Shown one piece after another: positions 48,389 to 58,497 of a stretch of 64,000 nucleotides of DNA (positions within the stretch are counted from its first letter, which is position 1; every line of letters starts with the position of its first letter). The DNA lies in NCBI RefSeq assembly GCF_900105475.1, contig NZ_LT629777.1, positions 4,898,001-4,962,000 of the forward strand, in the 5' to 3' direction. The notes below the pieces were generated by a model, which was not told the origin of the DNA, did not search any database, and saw only the letters and a list, made by a program, of their open reading frames with translations. This DNA comes from Pseudomonas asplenii (lineage in GTDB: Bacteria; Pseudomonadota; Gammaproteobacteria; Pseudomonadales; Pseudomonadaceae). The position numbers and the translations under genes were made by a program.

Positions 48389-49645
48389 ATGGAACAGTCA
48401 CTTAAACTTTTGCGCTTTCCCCTCGCGGCACTGGCGGTCGTGGTGATGAGCGCCTGCGATAAGGCACCGGTGGCGGCAGGTGGTGCGATGCCGGCGGCCA
48501 AGGTCAGCGTGGCCAAGGTCCTCGAACAACCCGTCAATGAGTGGGACGAGTTCACCGGACGGCTCGAAGCCCCGGAAACCGTGGAGATCCGCCCGCGCGT
48601 TTCCGGCCAGATCGATCAGGTAACCTTCACTGAAGGTGCACTGGTCAAGAAAGGCGACCTGCTGTTCCAGATCGACCCACGGCCCTACCAGGCTGAAGTC
48701 CACCGCCTCGAAGCCCAACTGCAGCAAGCCCGCGCCACAGCCAACCGCACCGCCAACGAAGCCGAACGTGGCAAGCGCCTGCTGACCAGCAACGCGATTT
48801 CCACCGAACTGGCCGACACCCGTACCAGCACCGCCCAGGAAGCCAAGGCCGCGGTCGACGCGACCCAGGCCCAATTGGATCTGGCCAGGCTGAATCTGAG
48901 CTTCACCCGCGTCACCGCCCCGATCAGCGGCCGCGTCAGTCGCGCCGAGATCACCGCCGGCAACATCGTCAGCGCCGATGTCACGCCGCTGACCAGCGTG
49001 GTCTCCACCGATAAGGTCTACGCCTACTTCGACGCCGACGAGCGGGTCTACCTCAAGTACACCCAACTGGCTCGCCAGGGCAAACGTGGCCAGACCACTC
49101 CGGTGTACCTGGGCCTGTCCAACGAGACCGGCAATCCGCATCTGGGCCAGATGAACTTCGTCGACAACCAGGTCAACCCACGCACCGGCACCATTCGTGG
49201 CCGTGCGGTGTTCGATAACAGCGACGGCAGCTTCACCCCCGGCCTCTATGCACGCCTGAAACTGGTCGGCAGCGGCACCTACGATGCCGTACTGATCAAC
49301 GACGAAGCGGTCGGCACCGATCTGGGCAAGAAGTTCGTGCTGGTGCTGGATGCCGACAAGAACACGGCCTATCGCACCGTCGAGCTGGGTCCGAAGATCG
49401 AAGGCTTGCGCATCGTGCGCAGCGGGCTGAACAAGGACGACACCATCATCGTCAAGGGCCTGCAACGCGTGCGTCCTGGCTCGCCAGTGGATCCCGAAGT
49501 GATCCCGATGGCCAGCAAGGAAACCCTCGCCGCCCTGGCACAACAACGACAAGCCCTGGAAGCCAGCAACCTGTCGCAGGTCGCCCCGGCCAAGGCCGCC
49601 GCGCCCCAGGCAAACAAGCTGGCCGCAGCGACTCCACGCGGTTAA
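48389..49645 (+). CDS. mexE: RND efflux periplasmic adaptor MexE
   Basis: This 418-residue membrane-fusion lipoprotein has a signal with lipobox VMSAC, a lipoyl-like hairpin (VRPRVSGQIDQVTF-like, residues 60-80), an alpha-hairpin (about 95-150) and a beta-barrel. The C-terminal Ala/Gln-rich tail (ALAQQRQALEAS) is typical of the MexE group. It is the first gene of a three-gene RND operon whose order and sequences match MexEF-OprN. The pump exports chloramphenicol, quinolones and quorum-sensing precursors in P. aeruginosa. Confidence 0.88.
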   Translation: MEQSLKLLRFPLAALAVVVMSACDKAPVAAGGAMPAAKVSVAKVLEQPVNEWDEFTGRLEAPETVEIRPRVSGQIDQVTFTEGALVKKGDLLFQIDPRPYQAEVHRLEAQLQQARATANRTANEAERGKRLLTSNAISTELADTRTSTAQEAKAAVDATQAQLDLARLNLSFTRVTAPISGRVSRAEITAGNIVSADVTPLTSVVSTDKVYAYFDADERVYLKYTQLARQGKRGQTTPVYLGLSNETGNPHLGQMNFVDNQVNPRTGTIRGRAVFDNSDGSFTPGLYARLKLVGSGTYDAVLINDEAVGTDLGKKFVLVLDADKNTAYRTVELGPKIEGLRIVRSGLNKDDTIIVKGLQRVRPGSPVDPEVIPMASKETLAALAQQRQALEASNLSQVAPAKAAAPQANKLAAATPRG

Positions 49646-49657
49646 GGGATACACACG

Positions 49658-52600
49658 ATGAATTTTTCCCAGTTCTTCATATCAAGACCGATCTTCGCGG
49701 CCGTGCTGTCGCTGTTGATCCTGATCGCCGGCGCCATCTCGCTGTTCCAGTTGCCGATCAGTGAATACCCGGAAGTGGTCCCGCCGACCGTGGTCGTGCG
49801 TGCCAACTTCCCCGGCGCCAACCCCAAGGTGATCGGCGAAACCGTGGCCGCGCCATTGGAGCAGGCGATCACCGGCGTCGAGAACATGCTGTACATGTCC
49901 TCGCAGTCGACCGCCGACGGCAAACTGACCCTGACCATCACCTTCGCCCTGGGCACCGACCTGGACAACGCGCAGGTGCAGGTTCAGAACCGCGTGACCC
50001 GCACCGAGCCCAAGCTGCCGGCCGAAGTGACCCGAATCGGTATCACCGTCGACAAGGCCTCGCCCGACCTGACCATGGTCGTGCACTTGACCTCGCCGGA
50101 CCAGCGTTACGACATGCTCTACCTGTCCAACTATGCCTTGCTCAACATCAAGGATGAGCTGGCGCGCCTGGGCGGTGTCGGCGACGTGCAACTGTTCGGC
50201 ATGGGCGACTACTCCCTGCGGGTCTGGCTCGATCCGAACAAGACTGCCTCGCGCAATCTGACCGCCACCGACGTGGTCAATGCCATCCGCGAACAGAACC
50301 GTCAGGTTGCCGCCGGCCAGTTGGGTGCACCGCCCGCGCCGAACGCCACCAGTTTCCAGATGTCGATCAACGCCCAGGGCCGTCTGGTTACCGAGGAAGA
50401 GTTCGAGAACATCGTGATTCGTGCTGGCGACGACGGGGAAATCACCCGCCTGAAGGACATCGCCCGGGTCGAACTCGGCTCCAGCCAGTACGCCCTGCGC
50501 TCGCTGCTGAACAACCAGCCGGCAGTGGCGATCCCGATTTTCCAGCGTCCAGGCTCCAATGCCATCGAGATTTCCAACGAAGTCCGGGCAAAAATGGATG
50601 AACTGAAGAAGGATTTCCCCCAGGGCATGGACTACAGCATCGTCTATGACCCGACCATCTTCGTCCGTGGCTCCATCGAGGCAGTGATTCACACCCTGTT
50701 CGAAGCCCTGATACTGGTGGTGCTGGTGGTGATCCTGTTCCTGCAGACCTGGCGCGCCTCTATTATTCCGCTGGTGGCCGTTCCGGTCTCGCTGATCGGC
50801 ACCTTCGCGGTCATGCATCTGTTCGGCTTCTCGTTCAATGCCCTGTCGCTGTTCGGTCTGGTTCTGGCGATCGGTATCGTGGTGGACGACGCCATCGTGG
50901 TGGTGGAGAACGTCGAGCGTAACATCGGCCTTGGCCTCAGTCCGGTGGAAGCCACCAAGCGCGCCATGCGTGAGGTGACCGGCCCGATCATCGCCACGGC
51001 GCTGGTGCTCTGCGCAGTGTTCGTCCCGGCGGCATTCATTTCCGGCCTGACCGGCCAGTTCTACAAACAGTTCGCCCTGACCATCGCCATTTCGACCGTG
51101 ATTTCGGCGTTCAACTCGCTGACCCTGTCGCCGGCCCTGGCTGCGGTGCTGCTCAAGGATCACCACGCACCCAAGGATCGTTTCTCCAAGGTGCTCGACG
51201 CGCTGCTTGGCGGCTGGCTGTTCCGTCCGTTCAACCGTTTCTTCGACCGCGCCAGCCATGGTTATGTCGGCGCCGTCGCCCGTGTCATCCGCGTCAGCGG
51301 CGTGGCGCTGGTGCTCTATGCCGGCCTGATCGTGCTGACCTGGCTCGGCTTCTCGACCACCCCGACCGGTTTCGTGCCCGGCCAGGACAAGCAGTACCTG
51401 GTGGCCTTCGCCCAACTGCCGGACGCGGCGAGCCTGGACCGTACCGAAGACGTCATCAAGCGCATGTCCGACCTGGCCCTGAAACAACCCGGTGTGGAAA
51501 GCGCGGTGGCCTTCCCCGGCCTGTCGATCAACGGCTTCACCAACAGTCCGAACGCCGGCATCGTGTTCGTCACCCTCAAACCGTTCGACGAGCGCAAGGA
51601 CCCGAGCGAGTCGGCCGGCGCTATCGCCGGGGCCTTGAACGGCAAGTTCGCCGGGATCCAGGAAGCCTACATGGCGATCTTCCCGCCGCCGCCGGTACAA
51701 GGCCTGGGCACCATCGGTGGTTTCCGCCTGCAGATCGAGGACCGGGGCAACCTGGGCTACGACGAGCTGTACAAGGAAACCATGAACATCATCAACAAAA
51801 GCCGCAGCGTGCCGGAGCTGGCGAATCTGTTCACCAGCTACACCGTCAACGTGCCGCAGGTCGACGCAGCCATCGACCGCGAGAAGGCCAAGACCCACGG
51901 TGTGGCCGTCAGTGACATCTTCGACACCCTGCAGATCTACCTGGGTTCGCTGTATGCCAACGACTTCAACCGCTTCGGCCGTACCTATCAGGTCAACGTC
52001 CAGGCCGAACAGCAGTTCCGCCTCGAATCCGACCAGATCGGCCAGTTGAAGGTGCGCAACAACAAGGGCGAGATGATCCCGCTGGCGACCTTCATCAAGG
52101 TCAGCGATACCTCGGGGCCGGACCGCGTGATGCACTACAACGGTTTCATCACCGCCGAAATCAACGGTGCAGCGGCACCGGGCTACAGCTCCGGCCAGGC
52201 CCAGGTGGCGATCGAGAAACTGCTCAAGGACGAACTGCCCAACGGCATGACCTACGAGTGGACCGACCTGACCTACCAGCAGATCCTCTCGGGCAACACC
52301 GCGTTGCTGGTGTTCCCGCTCTGCGTACTGCTGGCGTTCCTGGTCCTGGCGGCCCTGTATGAAAGCTGGAGCCTGCCGCTGGCGGTGATCCTGATCGTAC
52401 CGATGACCCTGCTGTCGGCGATTGCCGGGGTGATCCTGTCCGGTGGCGACAACAACATCTTCACCCAGATCGGCCTGATCGTACTGGTGGGCCTGGCGTG
52501 CAAGAACGCGATCCTGATCGTCGAGTTCGCCAAGGACAAGCAGGAAGAAGGGCTCGATCCGCTGAGCGCGGTGCTGGAGGCCTGCCGTCTGCGTCTGCGG

Positions 52601-52837
52601 CCGATCCTGATGACCTCGGTGGCGTTCATCATGGGCGTGGTGCCCCTGGTGTTCTCCAGCGGTGCCGGTGCCGAAATGCGTCATGCCATGGGCGTGGCGG
52701 TGTTCTCCGGGATGCTCGGTGTGACCTTCTTCGGTCTGCTGCTGACCCCCGTGTTCTATGTATTGATCCGCCGCTTCGTCGAGCGTGGCGAAGCGCGCAA
52801 GGCCGAACGGGCCCTCAAGCTGGAGGCGCAACAATGA
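49658..52837 (+). CDS. mexF: RND efflux inner-membrane transporter MexF
   Basis: This 1059-residue HAE1 RND pump has 12 TM helices. The start NFSQFFISRPIFAAVLSLL, the proton-relay pair IVVDDAIVVVENVERN in TM4 and the second-half block LVGLACKNAILIVEFAKDKQ are typical. The porter loops are intact. It sits 12 bp after mexE and overlaps the oprN start (ATGA). Confidence 0.9.
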   Translation: MNFSQFFISRPIFAAVLSLLILIAGAISLFQLPISEYPEVVPPTVVVRANFPGANPKVIGETVAAPLEQAITGVENMLYMSSQSTADGKLTLTITFALGTDLDNAQVQVQNRVTRTEPKLPAEVTRIGITVDKASPDLTMVVHLTSPDQRYDMLYLSNYALLNIKDELARLGGVGDVQLFGMGDYSLRVWLDPNKTASRNLTATDVVNAIREQNRQVAAGQLGAPPAPNATSFQMSINAQGRLVTEEEFENIVIRAGDDGEITRLKDIARVELGSSQYALRSLLNNQPAVAIPIFQRPGSNAIEISNEVRAKMDELKKDFPQGMDYSIVYDPTIFVRGSIEAVIHTLFEALILVVLVVILFLQTWRASIIPLVAVPVSLIGTFAVMHLFGFSFNALSLFGLVLAIGIVVDDAIVVVENVERNIGLGLSPVEATKRAMREVTGPIIATALVLCAVFVPAAFISGLTGQFYKQFALTIAISTVISAFNSLTLSPALAAVLLKDHHAPKDRFSKVLDALLGGWLFRPFNRFFDRASHGYVGAVARVIRVSGVALVLYAGLIVLTWLGFSTTPTGFVPGQDKQYLVAFAQLPDAASLDRTEDVIKRMSDLALKQPGVESAVAFPGLSINGFTNSPNAGIVFVTLKPFDERKDPSESAGAIAGALNGKFAGIQEAYMAIFPPPPVQGLGTIGGFRLQIEDRGNLGYDELYKETMNIINKSRSVPELANLFTSYTVNVPQVDAAIDREKAKTHGVAVSDIFDTLQIYLGSLYANDFNRFGRTYQVNVQAEQQFRLESDQIGQLKVRNNKGEMIPLATFIKVSDTSGPDRVMHYNGFITAEINGAAAPGYSSGQAQVAIEKLLKDELPNGMTYEWTDLTYQQILSGNTALLVFPLCVLLAFLVLAALYESWSLPLAVILIVPMTLLSAIAGVILSGGDNNIFTQIGLIVLVGLACKNAILIVEFAKDKQEEGLDPLSAVLEACRLRLRPILMTSVAFIMGVVPLVFSSGAGAEMRHAMGVAVFSGMLGVTFFGLLLTPVFYVLIRRFVERGEARKAERALKLEAQQ

Positions 52838-54258
52838 GCAGTATGAAGGCCTTTGTGCCGAGCCTGCTGGTACTGGCGCTGAGTGCCTGTGCCGTCGGCC
52901 CGGACTACAAGACTCCCGACACCCCGGCGGCGAAGATCACTGCCGCCAGCGATGAAAGTGCTGCGCAGAAGAACTTCGACCGCGCACGCTTCGAGGGTGT
53001 CTGGTGGCAACAGTTCGACGATCCGACCCTCAACCAGTTGGTGACCCAGTCCCTGAGCGGCAACCGTGACCTGCGTGTCGCCTTCGCCCGCCTGAAGGCG
53101 GCGCGGGCGATCCGCGATGACGCCAGCGACGATGCGATGCCAACCATCACCAGCCGGGCCAGCGCCAATCTCGGCAAGGGCCAGGTCCCGGGCCAGACCG
53201 AAAGCCGGGTCAATAGCGAGCGCTATGACCTGGGGCTGGACATGGCCTGGGAAGTCGACCTGTTCGGCCGCATCCAGCGCAACCTGGAGGCCGCCGACGC
53301 CGACCAGCAGGCGGCCGAAGCCGACCTGTACCAGTTGCAGGTGACGATGATCGCCGAACTGGTGGATGCCTACGGACAACTGCGCGGCGCACAACTGCGG
53401 GAAAAGATTGCCCTGGCCAACCTGAAGAACCAGCAGGAGTCCAAGGGCATCACCGAAAGCCTGCGCGACGCCGGGGTCGGCGACCAGCTCGACGTGGTCC
53501 GTGCCGATGCCCGCCTGGCGGCGGTCGAAGCCAGCGTACCGCAACTGCAGGCCGAACAGGCCCGGCAGAAAAACCGTATCGCTACCCTGCTCGGCGAACG
53601 CCCGGACAGTCTGACGGTGGACTTGGGTCCCAAGGACCTGCCGGCGATTGCCAAGGCCCTGGCCATTGGCAATCCGGGCGAACTGCTGCAACGCCGTCCG
53701 GACATTCTCAGTGCCGAACGCAAGCTGGCCGCCGCCACCGCGCGGATCGGCGTGGCCAAGGCCGACCTGTTCCCACGGGTCAGCCTCAGCGGCTTCCTCG
53801 GCTTTACCGCCGGGCGTGGTTCGCAGATCGGCTCGTCGGCCGCCAATGCCTGGGCCCTGGGCCCGAGCATCACTTGGCCGGCGTTCAACCTGGGCAGCGT
53901 GCGGGCGCGCCTGCGCGGTGCCAATGCCGAAGCTGAAGGTGCCTTGGCGACCTACGAGCAACAAGTGCTGCTAGCGCTTGAAGAATCGCAGAACGCCTTT
54001 ACCGACTATGGCAAGCGCCAGCAGCGGCTGGTCTCGCTGATTCGCCAGAGCGAATCGAGCCGTGCCGCCGCTGACCTGGCCGCGATCCGCTATCGCGAAG
54101 GCAGCGTCGACTTCCTGGTCCTGCTCGACGCCCAGCGCGAGCGCCTGGCCGCCGAAGACAGCCAGGCCCAGGCCGAGGTCGACCTGTATCGCGGCATCGT
54201 CGCGATCTACAAGGCCCTGGGGGGCGGCTTCGCGCCGCAGACCGTCGCCAGCAACTGA
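52834..54258 (+). CDS. oprN: Outer-membrane efflux channel OprN
   Basis: This 474-residue outer-membrane factor has a lipoprotein signal (LVLALSACAVGPDYKTP, acylated Cys) and the TolC-like repeats (SRRAELGLDMAWEVDLFGR-like, FGRI, RPDILSAERKLAAATARIG). The ATG at 52834 overlaps the mexF stop; a longer in-frame frame to 52498 is inside mexF. It closes the operon and is followed by a good terminator. Confidence 0.88.
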   Translation: MSSMKAFVPSLLVLALSACAVGPDYKTPDTPAAKITAASDESAAQKNFDRARFEGVWWQQFDDPTLNQLVTQSLSGNRDLRVAFARLKAARAIRDDASDDAMPTITSRASANLGKGQVPGQTESRVNSERYDLGLDMAWEVDLFGRIQRNLEAADADQQAAEADLYQLQVTMIAELVDAYGQLRGAQLREKIALANLKNQQESKGITESLRDAGVGDQLDVVRADARLAAVEASVPQLQAEQARQKNRIATLLGERPDSLTVDLGPKDLPAIAKALAIGNPGELLQRRPDILSAERKLAAATARIGVAKADLFPRVSLSGFLGFTAGRGSQIGSSAANAWALGPSITWPAFNLGSVRARLRGANAEAEGALATYEQQVLLALEESQNAFTDYGKRQQRLVSLIRQSESSRAAADLAAIRYREGSVDFLVLLDAQRERLAAEDSQAQAEVDLYRGIVAIYKALGGGFAPQTVASN

Positions 54259-54297
54259 TTCAGACTCTCCCGGCTGGATGCCCCTCCAACCGATTTG

Positions 54298-54331
54298 GCC
54301 CCGCAGCCCTTGGCTTGCGGGGCTTTTTTTC
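54298..54331 (+). terminator. Rho-independent terminator of mexEF-oprN
   Basis: Stem GCCCCGCA/TGCGGGGC (54298-54305 and 54316-54323) with a 10-base loop that can extend the pairing is followed by seven T. It lies 40 bp after the oprN stop. Confidence 0.88.
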
Positions 54332-54395
54332 GTCGATGAATAATGCCGGGAGATAGTGTTACAAGATATTTCATCAACTCCGAAATGCTCTAACG

Positions 54396-54415
54396 AACTG
54401 TCATTTCTGACAGTT
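54396..54415. promoter_or_regulatory. Palindrome AACTGTCA-N4-TGACAGTT upstream of a secreted-protein gene
   Basis: Perfect 8-bp arms with a 4-base spacer lie about 75 bp before the ATG at 54490 and well after the oprN terminator. It is a candidate operator for a dimeric regulator. Confidence 0.4.
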
Positions 54416-54489
54416 ACCGGCGAAGCGGGCTCTGGGTACGGTAAGTACGCGCATAGATCGTGCGCTCACTCATCGCAAGGAGAAGCGTC

Positions 54490-55779
54490 ATGAAACTCCC
54501 CTCTCGTCTTGTCACTTCGCTAGGCCTGGCTATCGCCGGCGCCAACCTGGCCATGACGGCCCAGGCTGCCATATGGACCGATAACATCACCAACACCACG
54601 TTTTTCGATACCCGACTGACCTCTGGCACCGATTACCATTTTTTTGTTGGCGTGGGTCAAAGCACAGACTTCACCCCCCGGGCCCTCTGGGATACCGCCT
54701 CTGGCGGGGCGACGGCCCTGCCTTCCTTGTACGCCTCCGCCAGTGGAGTGGAAGCGAGCTGCACCGCCGATGCGGTCAATAACGCGCCGATCAGCACCGC
54801 CGTGATCATCGGCGCCTGCGAAGACACCAACGAAGACAGCCAGGCTGTCGTGTGGCATGGCAACAACCTCACCGCGCGCCCCCTGCTGCTGCAACCGCTG
54901 CCCATTCTCGCCGGGCTGCGCCTGGTACCCGACGTACAGACGGAGGCCGCTGCGGTCAACCTGGCAGGTGTCGTGACGGGCATCAGCATCAGTCCCACGG
55001 GTGAAACCACTCCGGTGGTCTGGACCTCTGCAGGGGCGGCGAACAGCCTGCTGCCGCCGCTGCTCGGCTCGGTCACCAACTGCAACGTCGCGGATATCAA
55101 TGACGCGGCAACCCCCTCGATCATCGGCAATTGCCCTGCGGGGGCCGGAGGCCAGGGGAAAAACCAGGCCGTGCTCTGGGCCAATGCCAGCACCGGCTAT
55201 AGCGCGTTGCCCGTGCCCAGCGGGGCCAGTTACTGTGTGGCCAGTGCAATCAATGCCAGCGGAAAAATCCTCGGCACCTGCTATTACAATGGCGGTGGCA
55301 GCGGCACTCCGAATACCTATAAAACCGTGCAATGGGCCGCCGGCGGTGCCAGCGCGCCAACGGTGCTGTTGACCATCAACAGCAGCACCTCGCTGCGTAA
55401 CTCCGGGATAGCCATGAACGCCTCGGGGCAGATCACCGGCAACCGGATTAAATCCGGAGGCTTTACCACGGCCTTCTTCTGGGATCCCGCAACCGGTACC
55501 AACGCGACCCCGATCGCCCCCTTGCCAGGCAGTTCGAAAGGCACCGCCAAGGCAATTTCCAACAACGGCGTCGTCGTCGGTTGCAGTGAGGTCAATGGTC
55601 TGAGTGAAGCCTTTGCCTTCCATAGCGTCGGCGGTGCTCTGGTCGCAATCAGCCCCCTGGGCGCCGGTGGCAACGACTGTGCCGACACCATTTCTCCCAA
55701 TGGCGCCTATGTCGCCGGCGTCAGCGAAGACGCCAGCATCAGCCAGCAGGGAGACGGCGTGATCACCAACACGCCCTAG
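54490..55779 (+). CDS. Secreted repeat protein (HAF-repeat-like), function unknown
   Basis: This 429-residue protein has a signal peptide (LGLAIAGANLAMTAQA). The rest consists of imperfect repeats of about 45-55 residues, with phrases such as AINASGKILGTCYYN, AMNASGQITGNRIKS and AISNNGVVVGCSEV, each followed by an aromatic VW/FFW stretch. This is the pattern of HAF-type extracellular repeats, a predicted beta-propeller. Paired cysteines suggest disulfides. The ATG at 54490 has AAGGAG seven bases upstream. Role unknown. Confidence 0.7.
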   Translation: MKLPSRLVTSLGLAIAGANLAMTAQAAIWTDNITNTTFFDTRLTSGTDYHFFVGVGQSTDFTPRALWDTASGGATALPSLYASASGVEASCTADAVNNAPISTAVIIGACEDTNEDSQAVVWHGNNLTARPLLLQPLPILAGLRLVPDVQTEAAAVNLAGVVTGISISPTGETTPVVWTSAGAANSLLPPLLGSVTNCNVADINDAATPSIIGNCPAGAGGQGKNQAVLWANASTGYSALPVPSGASYCVASAINASGKILGTCYYNGGGSGTPNTYKTVQWAAGGASAPTVLLTINSSTSLRNSGIAMNASGQITGNRIKSGGFTTAFFWDPATGTNATPIAPLPGSSKGTAKAISNNGVVVGCSEVNGLSEAFAFHSVGGALVAISPLGAGGNDCADTISPNGAYVAGVSEDASISQQGDGVITNTP

Positions 55780-55845
55780 GGCGAGCACGTGAAGGGTTCA
55801 GGGCTTCCACCGAAGCGTATGGGTTTGATCCAGAGGGATACTGAA

Positions 55846-56214
55846 ATGACTGCTATCGTTCTTTCGCCGTCGGCCTGTTCCACGGAAACAAAAGCGACGT
55901 ACTCCTTGTGCCCCCCAAAGGGGCTTGCATTGGCCTTGCTGATTGCCGCGGGGACTATCTGCCCGCTGATCGCGACATCCAGCCAGGCCGCTCCCGCCTG
56001 CCGCTATACGTGCAACAGTAACGTGCCCGCCAGACCCGCAGGTTACTCTCCGGGGTTCAATGCCGGGTACGACAGAGGCTATGCAGCAGGTTACGCAGCC
56101 GGCCGCCATCAATATGCCGCGGACTATAATGCGGGCTACAACTACGGCTTCTCGGCGGGTTACAGCAACGGTTACGCCGCGAACAAGCCACCTTATCGCC
56201 CGGTCCGTTATTAA
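55846..56214 (+). CDS. Secreted Gly-Tyr repeat protein, function unknown
   Basis: This 122-residue protein has a hydrophobic signal (LALALLIAAGTICPLIATSS, then QAAPACRYTC) and a C-terminal low-complexity part. That part repeats GYxxGYxxGY-type units (NAGYDRGYAAGYAAG and FSAGYSNGYAANK). Such Gly/Tyr-rich tails are flexible or adhesive. I start at the ATG at 55846. No family is recognised. It follows the repeat-protein gene by 66 bp on the same strand, so the two may be coexpressed. Confidence 0.55.
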   Translation: MTAIVLSPSACSTETKATYSLCPPKGLALALLIAAGTICPLIATSSQAAPACRYTCNSNVPARPAGYSPGFNAGYDRGYAAGYAAGRHQYAADYNAGYNYGFSAGYSNGYAANKPPYRPVRY

Positions 56215-56468
56215 GACCGGTCGAGTGGGTTACAACCATGGCGCCGACGGCGACTGGGCGGTCGCGCCCTGCAAGTAACACTCGTTGCTGTCGGCCCCTG
56301 GTGTATCAGCGGGAACGAACTCCACCTGGAATTCCAACCATGGATCTCCAGCGGGTGCCGCCGATAGATAGGCTCGATCAAGCTGTCGGGCAGAGCGATT
56401 GGACAAGCCGCCTCCCCGACTTCTAGTCTGGAACTGCGTACCCCCCGCGCTGCTGCCAGTCCCTGCCC

Positions 56469-57368
56469 ATGATCGTGCGTCCAAAGCCGAACCTTACCGC
56501 CATCCTGTTTTCCCTCAAAGGCTCCATCGCTCGCCGTATCGCCTTGCGCTGCCTGGTGGTGACCCTCCTCGCCGCAGTCATCGTGCTGGTGGAAACCGCA
56601 CACCCGGAGTTTTTCTCCAAGGTCAACGCAACGCCCTTCACCCTGCTCGGCCTGTCGCTGTCGATCTTCATGAGCTTTCGCAACAACGCCTGTTATGACC
56701 GCTGGTGGGAAGGCCGCAAGCAACTGGGACAGATGATCATCGATATCCGCTCGCTGATCCGCGAAAGCCAGGTGCTCGGCGACGGGCCGCAACGTACGGC
56801 GTTGCTGCGCGAACTCTGCGGCTTTGCCCACGGGCTGATCGCCCGTCTGCGCCAGGAAGACGAGTGCCAGGCCATCCGACCCTGGCAACAGGACACGCCG
56901 AGCCCCGGACACCCGAACGCCACGGATCAAGTGCTGCAGCGCATCGGCATCCGCTGCCAGGACATGGTGAAACAGGGCCTGATCAGTGAGTGGCGCTATA
57001 CGCTGTTCTCCTCGCTGCTGCTCAGCCTCAGCCAGGTCCAGGCCAGTTGCGAACGGATCAAGCAGACACCACTGCCCTTCCCCTACAACCTGCTGCTGCA
57101 CCGGACCATCTACCTGTTCTGCATCCTCCTGCCCTTCGCCATGGCCGAACCGCTGGGTTGGCTGACGCCGATCTTCACCGCGATCGTAAGCTATACCTTT
57201 CTTGGCCTGGACGAGATCGGTGACGATCTGGAAGACCCGTTCGGCTTCGATGAAAATGATCTGCCCTGCAGCGCGATTCTGCGCACCGTGGAGCGCGAGG
57301 TCCTTGCCAGTCTGGGCCACATCGATCTGCCGCCACCGCTGGCGCCAGTGGAATACGTGCTGAGTTAG
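56469..57368 (+). CDS. Bestrophin/YneE-like membrane channel protein
   Basis: This 299-residue protein matches the bacterial bestrophin-like (RFP-TM, YneE) family. It has membrane segments near residues 27-45, 50-70, 205-230 and 240-255. The signatures are FMSFRNNACYDRWWEGRKQLG and GLDEIGDDLEDPFGFDENDLP. Bacterial members form pentameric cation channels. The substrate ion is not determinable here. Confidence 0.87.
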   Translation: MIVRPKPNLTAILFSLKGSIARRIALRCLVVTLLAAVIVLVETAHPEFFSKVNATPFTLLGLSLSIFMSFRNNACYDRWWEGRKQLGQMIIDIRSLIRESQVLGDGPQRTALLRELCGFAHGLIARLRQEDECQAIRPWQQDTPSPGHPNATDQVLQRIGIRCQDMVKQGLISEWRYTLFSSLLLSLSQVQASCERIKQTPLPFPYNLLLHRTIYLFCILLPFAMAEPLGWLTPIFTAIVSYTFLGLDEIGDDLEDPFGFDENDLPCSAILRTVEREVLASLGHIDLPPPLAPVEYVLS

Positions 57369-57444
57369 GCGGCGGGTTTGACTCCAGGACGCGGCTGACC
57401 GAAGCTTGCCATCCAACGAAAGCTCGCCAGCTCACGGACCCAGC

Positions 57445-58497
57445 ATGACGAAGCCCCGCCGCTACCTGCTTACCAGCCTGTTGTTAGTGCTCGCCCTCGG
57501 CCTTGTCTGGCATCTGATGCCCGGCAAGCTGGCCAACCCCCAGGCGCCTCACGTCAATTACGGTCAGGCGCTCAAGCAGGCTCACAATGGTCTGCCCGGG
57601 GCCGCGCGGGTGCTCTATCAGCAGTTGGCGCGCACCGACCTGTCGGACACCCGCCGGGCCGCCCTGCATGCCGAGTTGCCCAACTACCCCAGCCCACGCG
57701 CCTTGAAACTGGCCGACACGGACCTGCAAAACCCCTCGGCACTGGTGCGAGAAGCGGCGATCCAGAGCGTGGTCGGACTGGTCCCCGGAGCCCAGCGCAG
57801 CCTGCTGCTCGGGCCGGTGCTGGAGGACCGCGAACAGGCGGTGCGTTTCGCAGCGGCCAACGCTATGCTCGGCCTCTCACCGGATGACCAGGGCTTGTAT
57901 TTCGGCCCGTTGCAGCAGGTGGTCGAGGAATACGAACGCACCCTCAAGGCTCAACCGGAAAACGCCGAAGCGCAGTTCCAACTGGCGCGCCTGTACCTGC
58001 ACGAAGGCCAGTTGAATGAGGCGCAGCAGTCCCTCGAACAGGTCTCCCGACTGGAACCGAACAATCTCAAGGCAGTGGTGGCCCAGGTTGAATTGCTGGA
58101 CAAACGCAACCAGCCCGATCAGGCCCGGCAATTACTCGCCAGGCAGTTGGAAGTACAGCCGCAGTCGGCCTATCTTCAACACGCGCTGGGCGTCTGGCTG
58201 CTGCACCACGGCCAGAGCGAATACGCCCTGTTGAGCCTGGCAAAAGCCGTGGAACTGGAGCCGGACAACACCGAATACCGCTACAAGCTCGCCACCACCC
58301 TGCACGATCTCGACCAGCTTGAAGCCGCCCAGCGCCAGTTGGAGGAATTGGTTCAACGTCATCCGGCAAACCGCAAGGCCCGGGTGTTGCTGATTGGCTA
58401 CTGGAAGGAAAGTGGACAGCTACAGAATGTGCAGATTCTGCTGGCGCAGTTGGAGCAGCAGAATCCGGATGATCCGGCGTTGCAGCAGGGGCTGTAA
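57445..58497 (+). CDS. TPR-repeat protein with N-terminal membrane anchor
   Basis: This 350-residue protein has a TM/signal anchor (LLTSLLLVLALGLVWHL), a HEAT-like segment (residues about 95-150, ALVREAAIQSVVGLVPGAQR) and five or so TPR repeats to the end (NAEAQFQLARLYLHEGQL, YALLSLAKAVELEPDNTEYR). It probably assembles protein complexes in the periplasm or at the membrane. The ATG at 57445 is preferred. Six-base arms CCTCCA/TGGAGG follow the stop. Confidence 0.75.
   Translation: MTKPRRYLLTSLLLVLALGLVWHLMPGKLANPQAPHVNYGQALKQAHNGLPGAARVLYQQLARTDLSDTRRAALHAELPNYPSPRALKLADTDLQNPSALVREAAIQSVVGLVPGAQRSLLLGPVLEDREQAVRFAAANAMLGLSPDDQGLYFGPLQQVVEEYERTLKAQPENAEAQFQLARLYLHEGQLNEAQQSLEQVSRLEPNNLKAVVAQVELLDKRNQPDQARQLLARQLEVQPQSAYLQHALGVWLLHHGQSEYALLSLAKAVELEPDNTEYRYKLATTLHDLDQLEAAQRQLEELVQRHPANRKARVLLIGYWKESGQLQNVQILLAQLEQQNPDDPALQQGL

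Noticed and set aside
48180-48409. Plus-strand frame reading LHDEQHRFALKEID and onward into mexE
   Set aside because: It looks protein-like but has no start codon after the upstream stop, and it ends inside mexE.
49682-52834. Very long open frame antisense to mexF
   Set aside because: It mirrors mexF in GC-rich codons; the sense strand encodes a full RND pump and the antisense protein is low-complexity.
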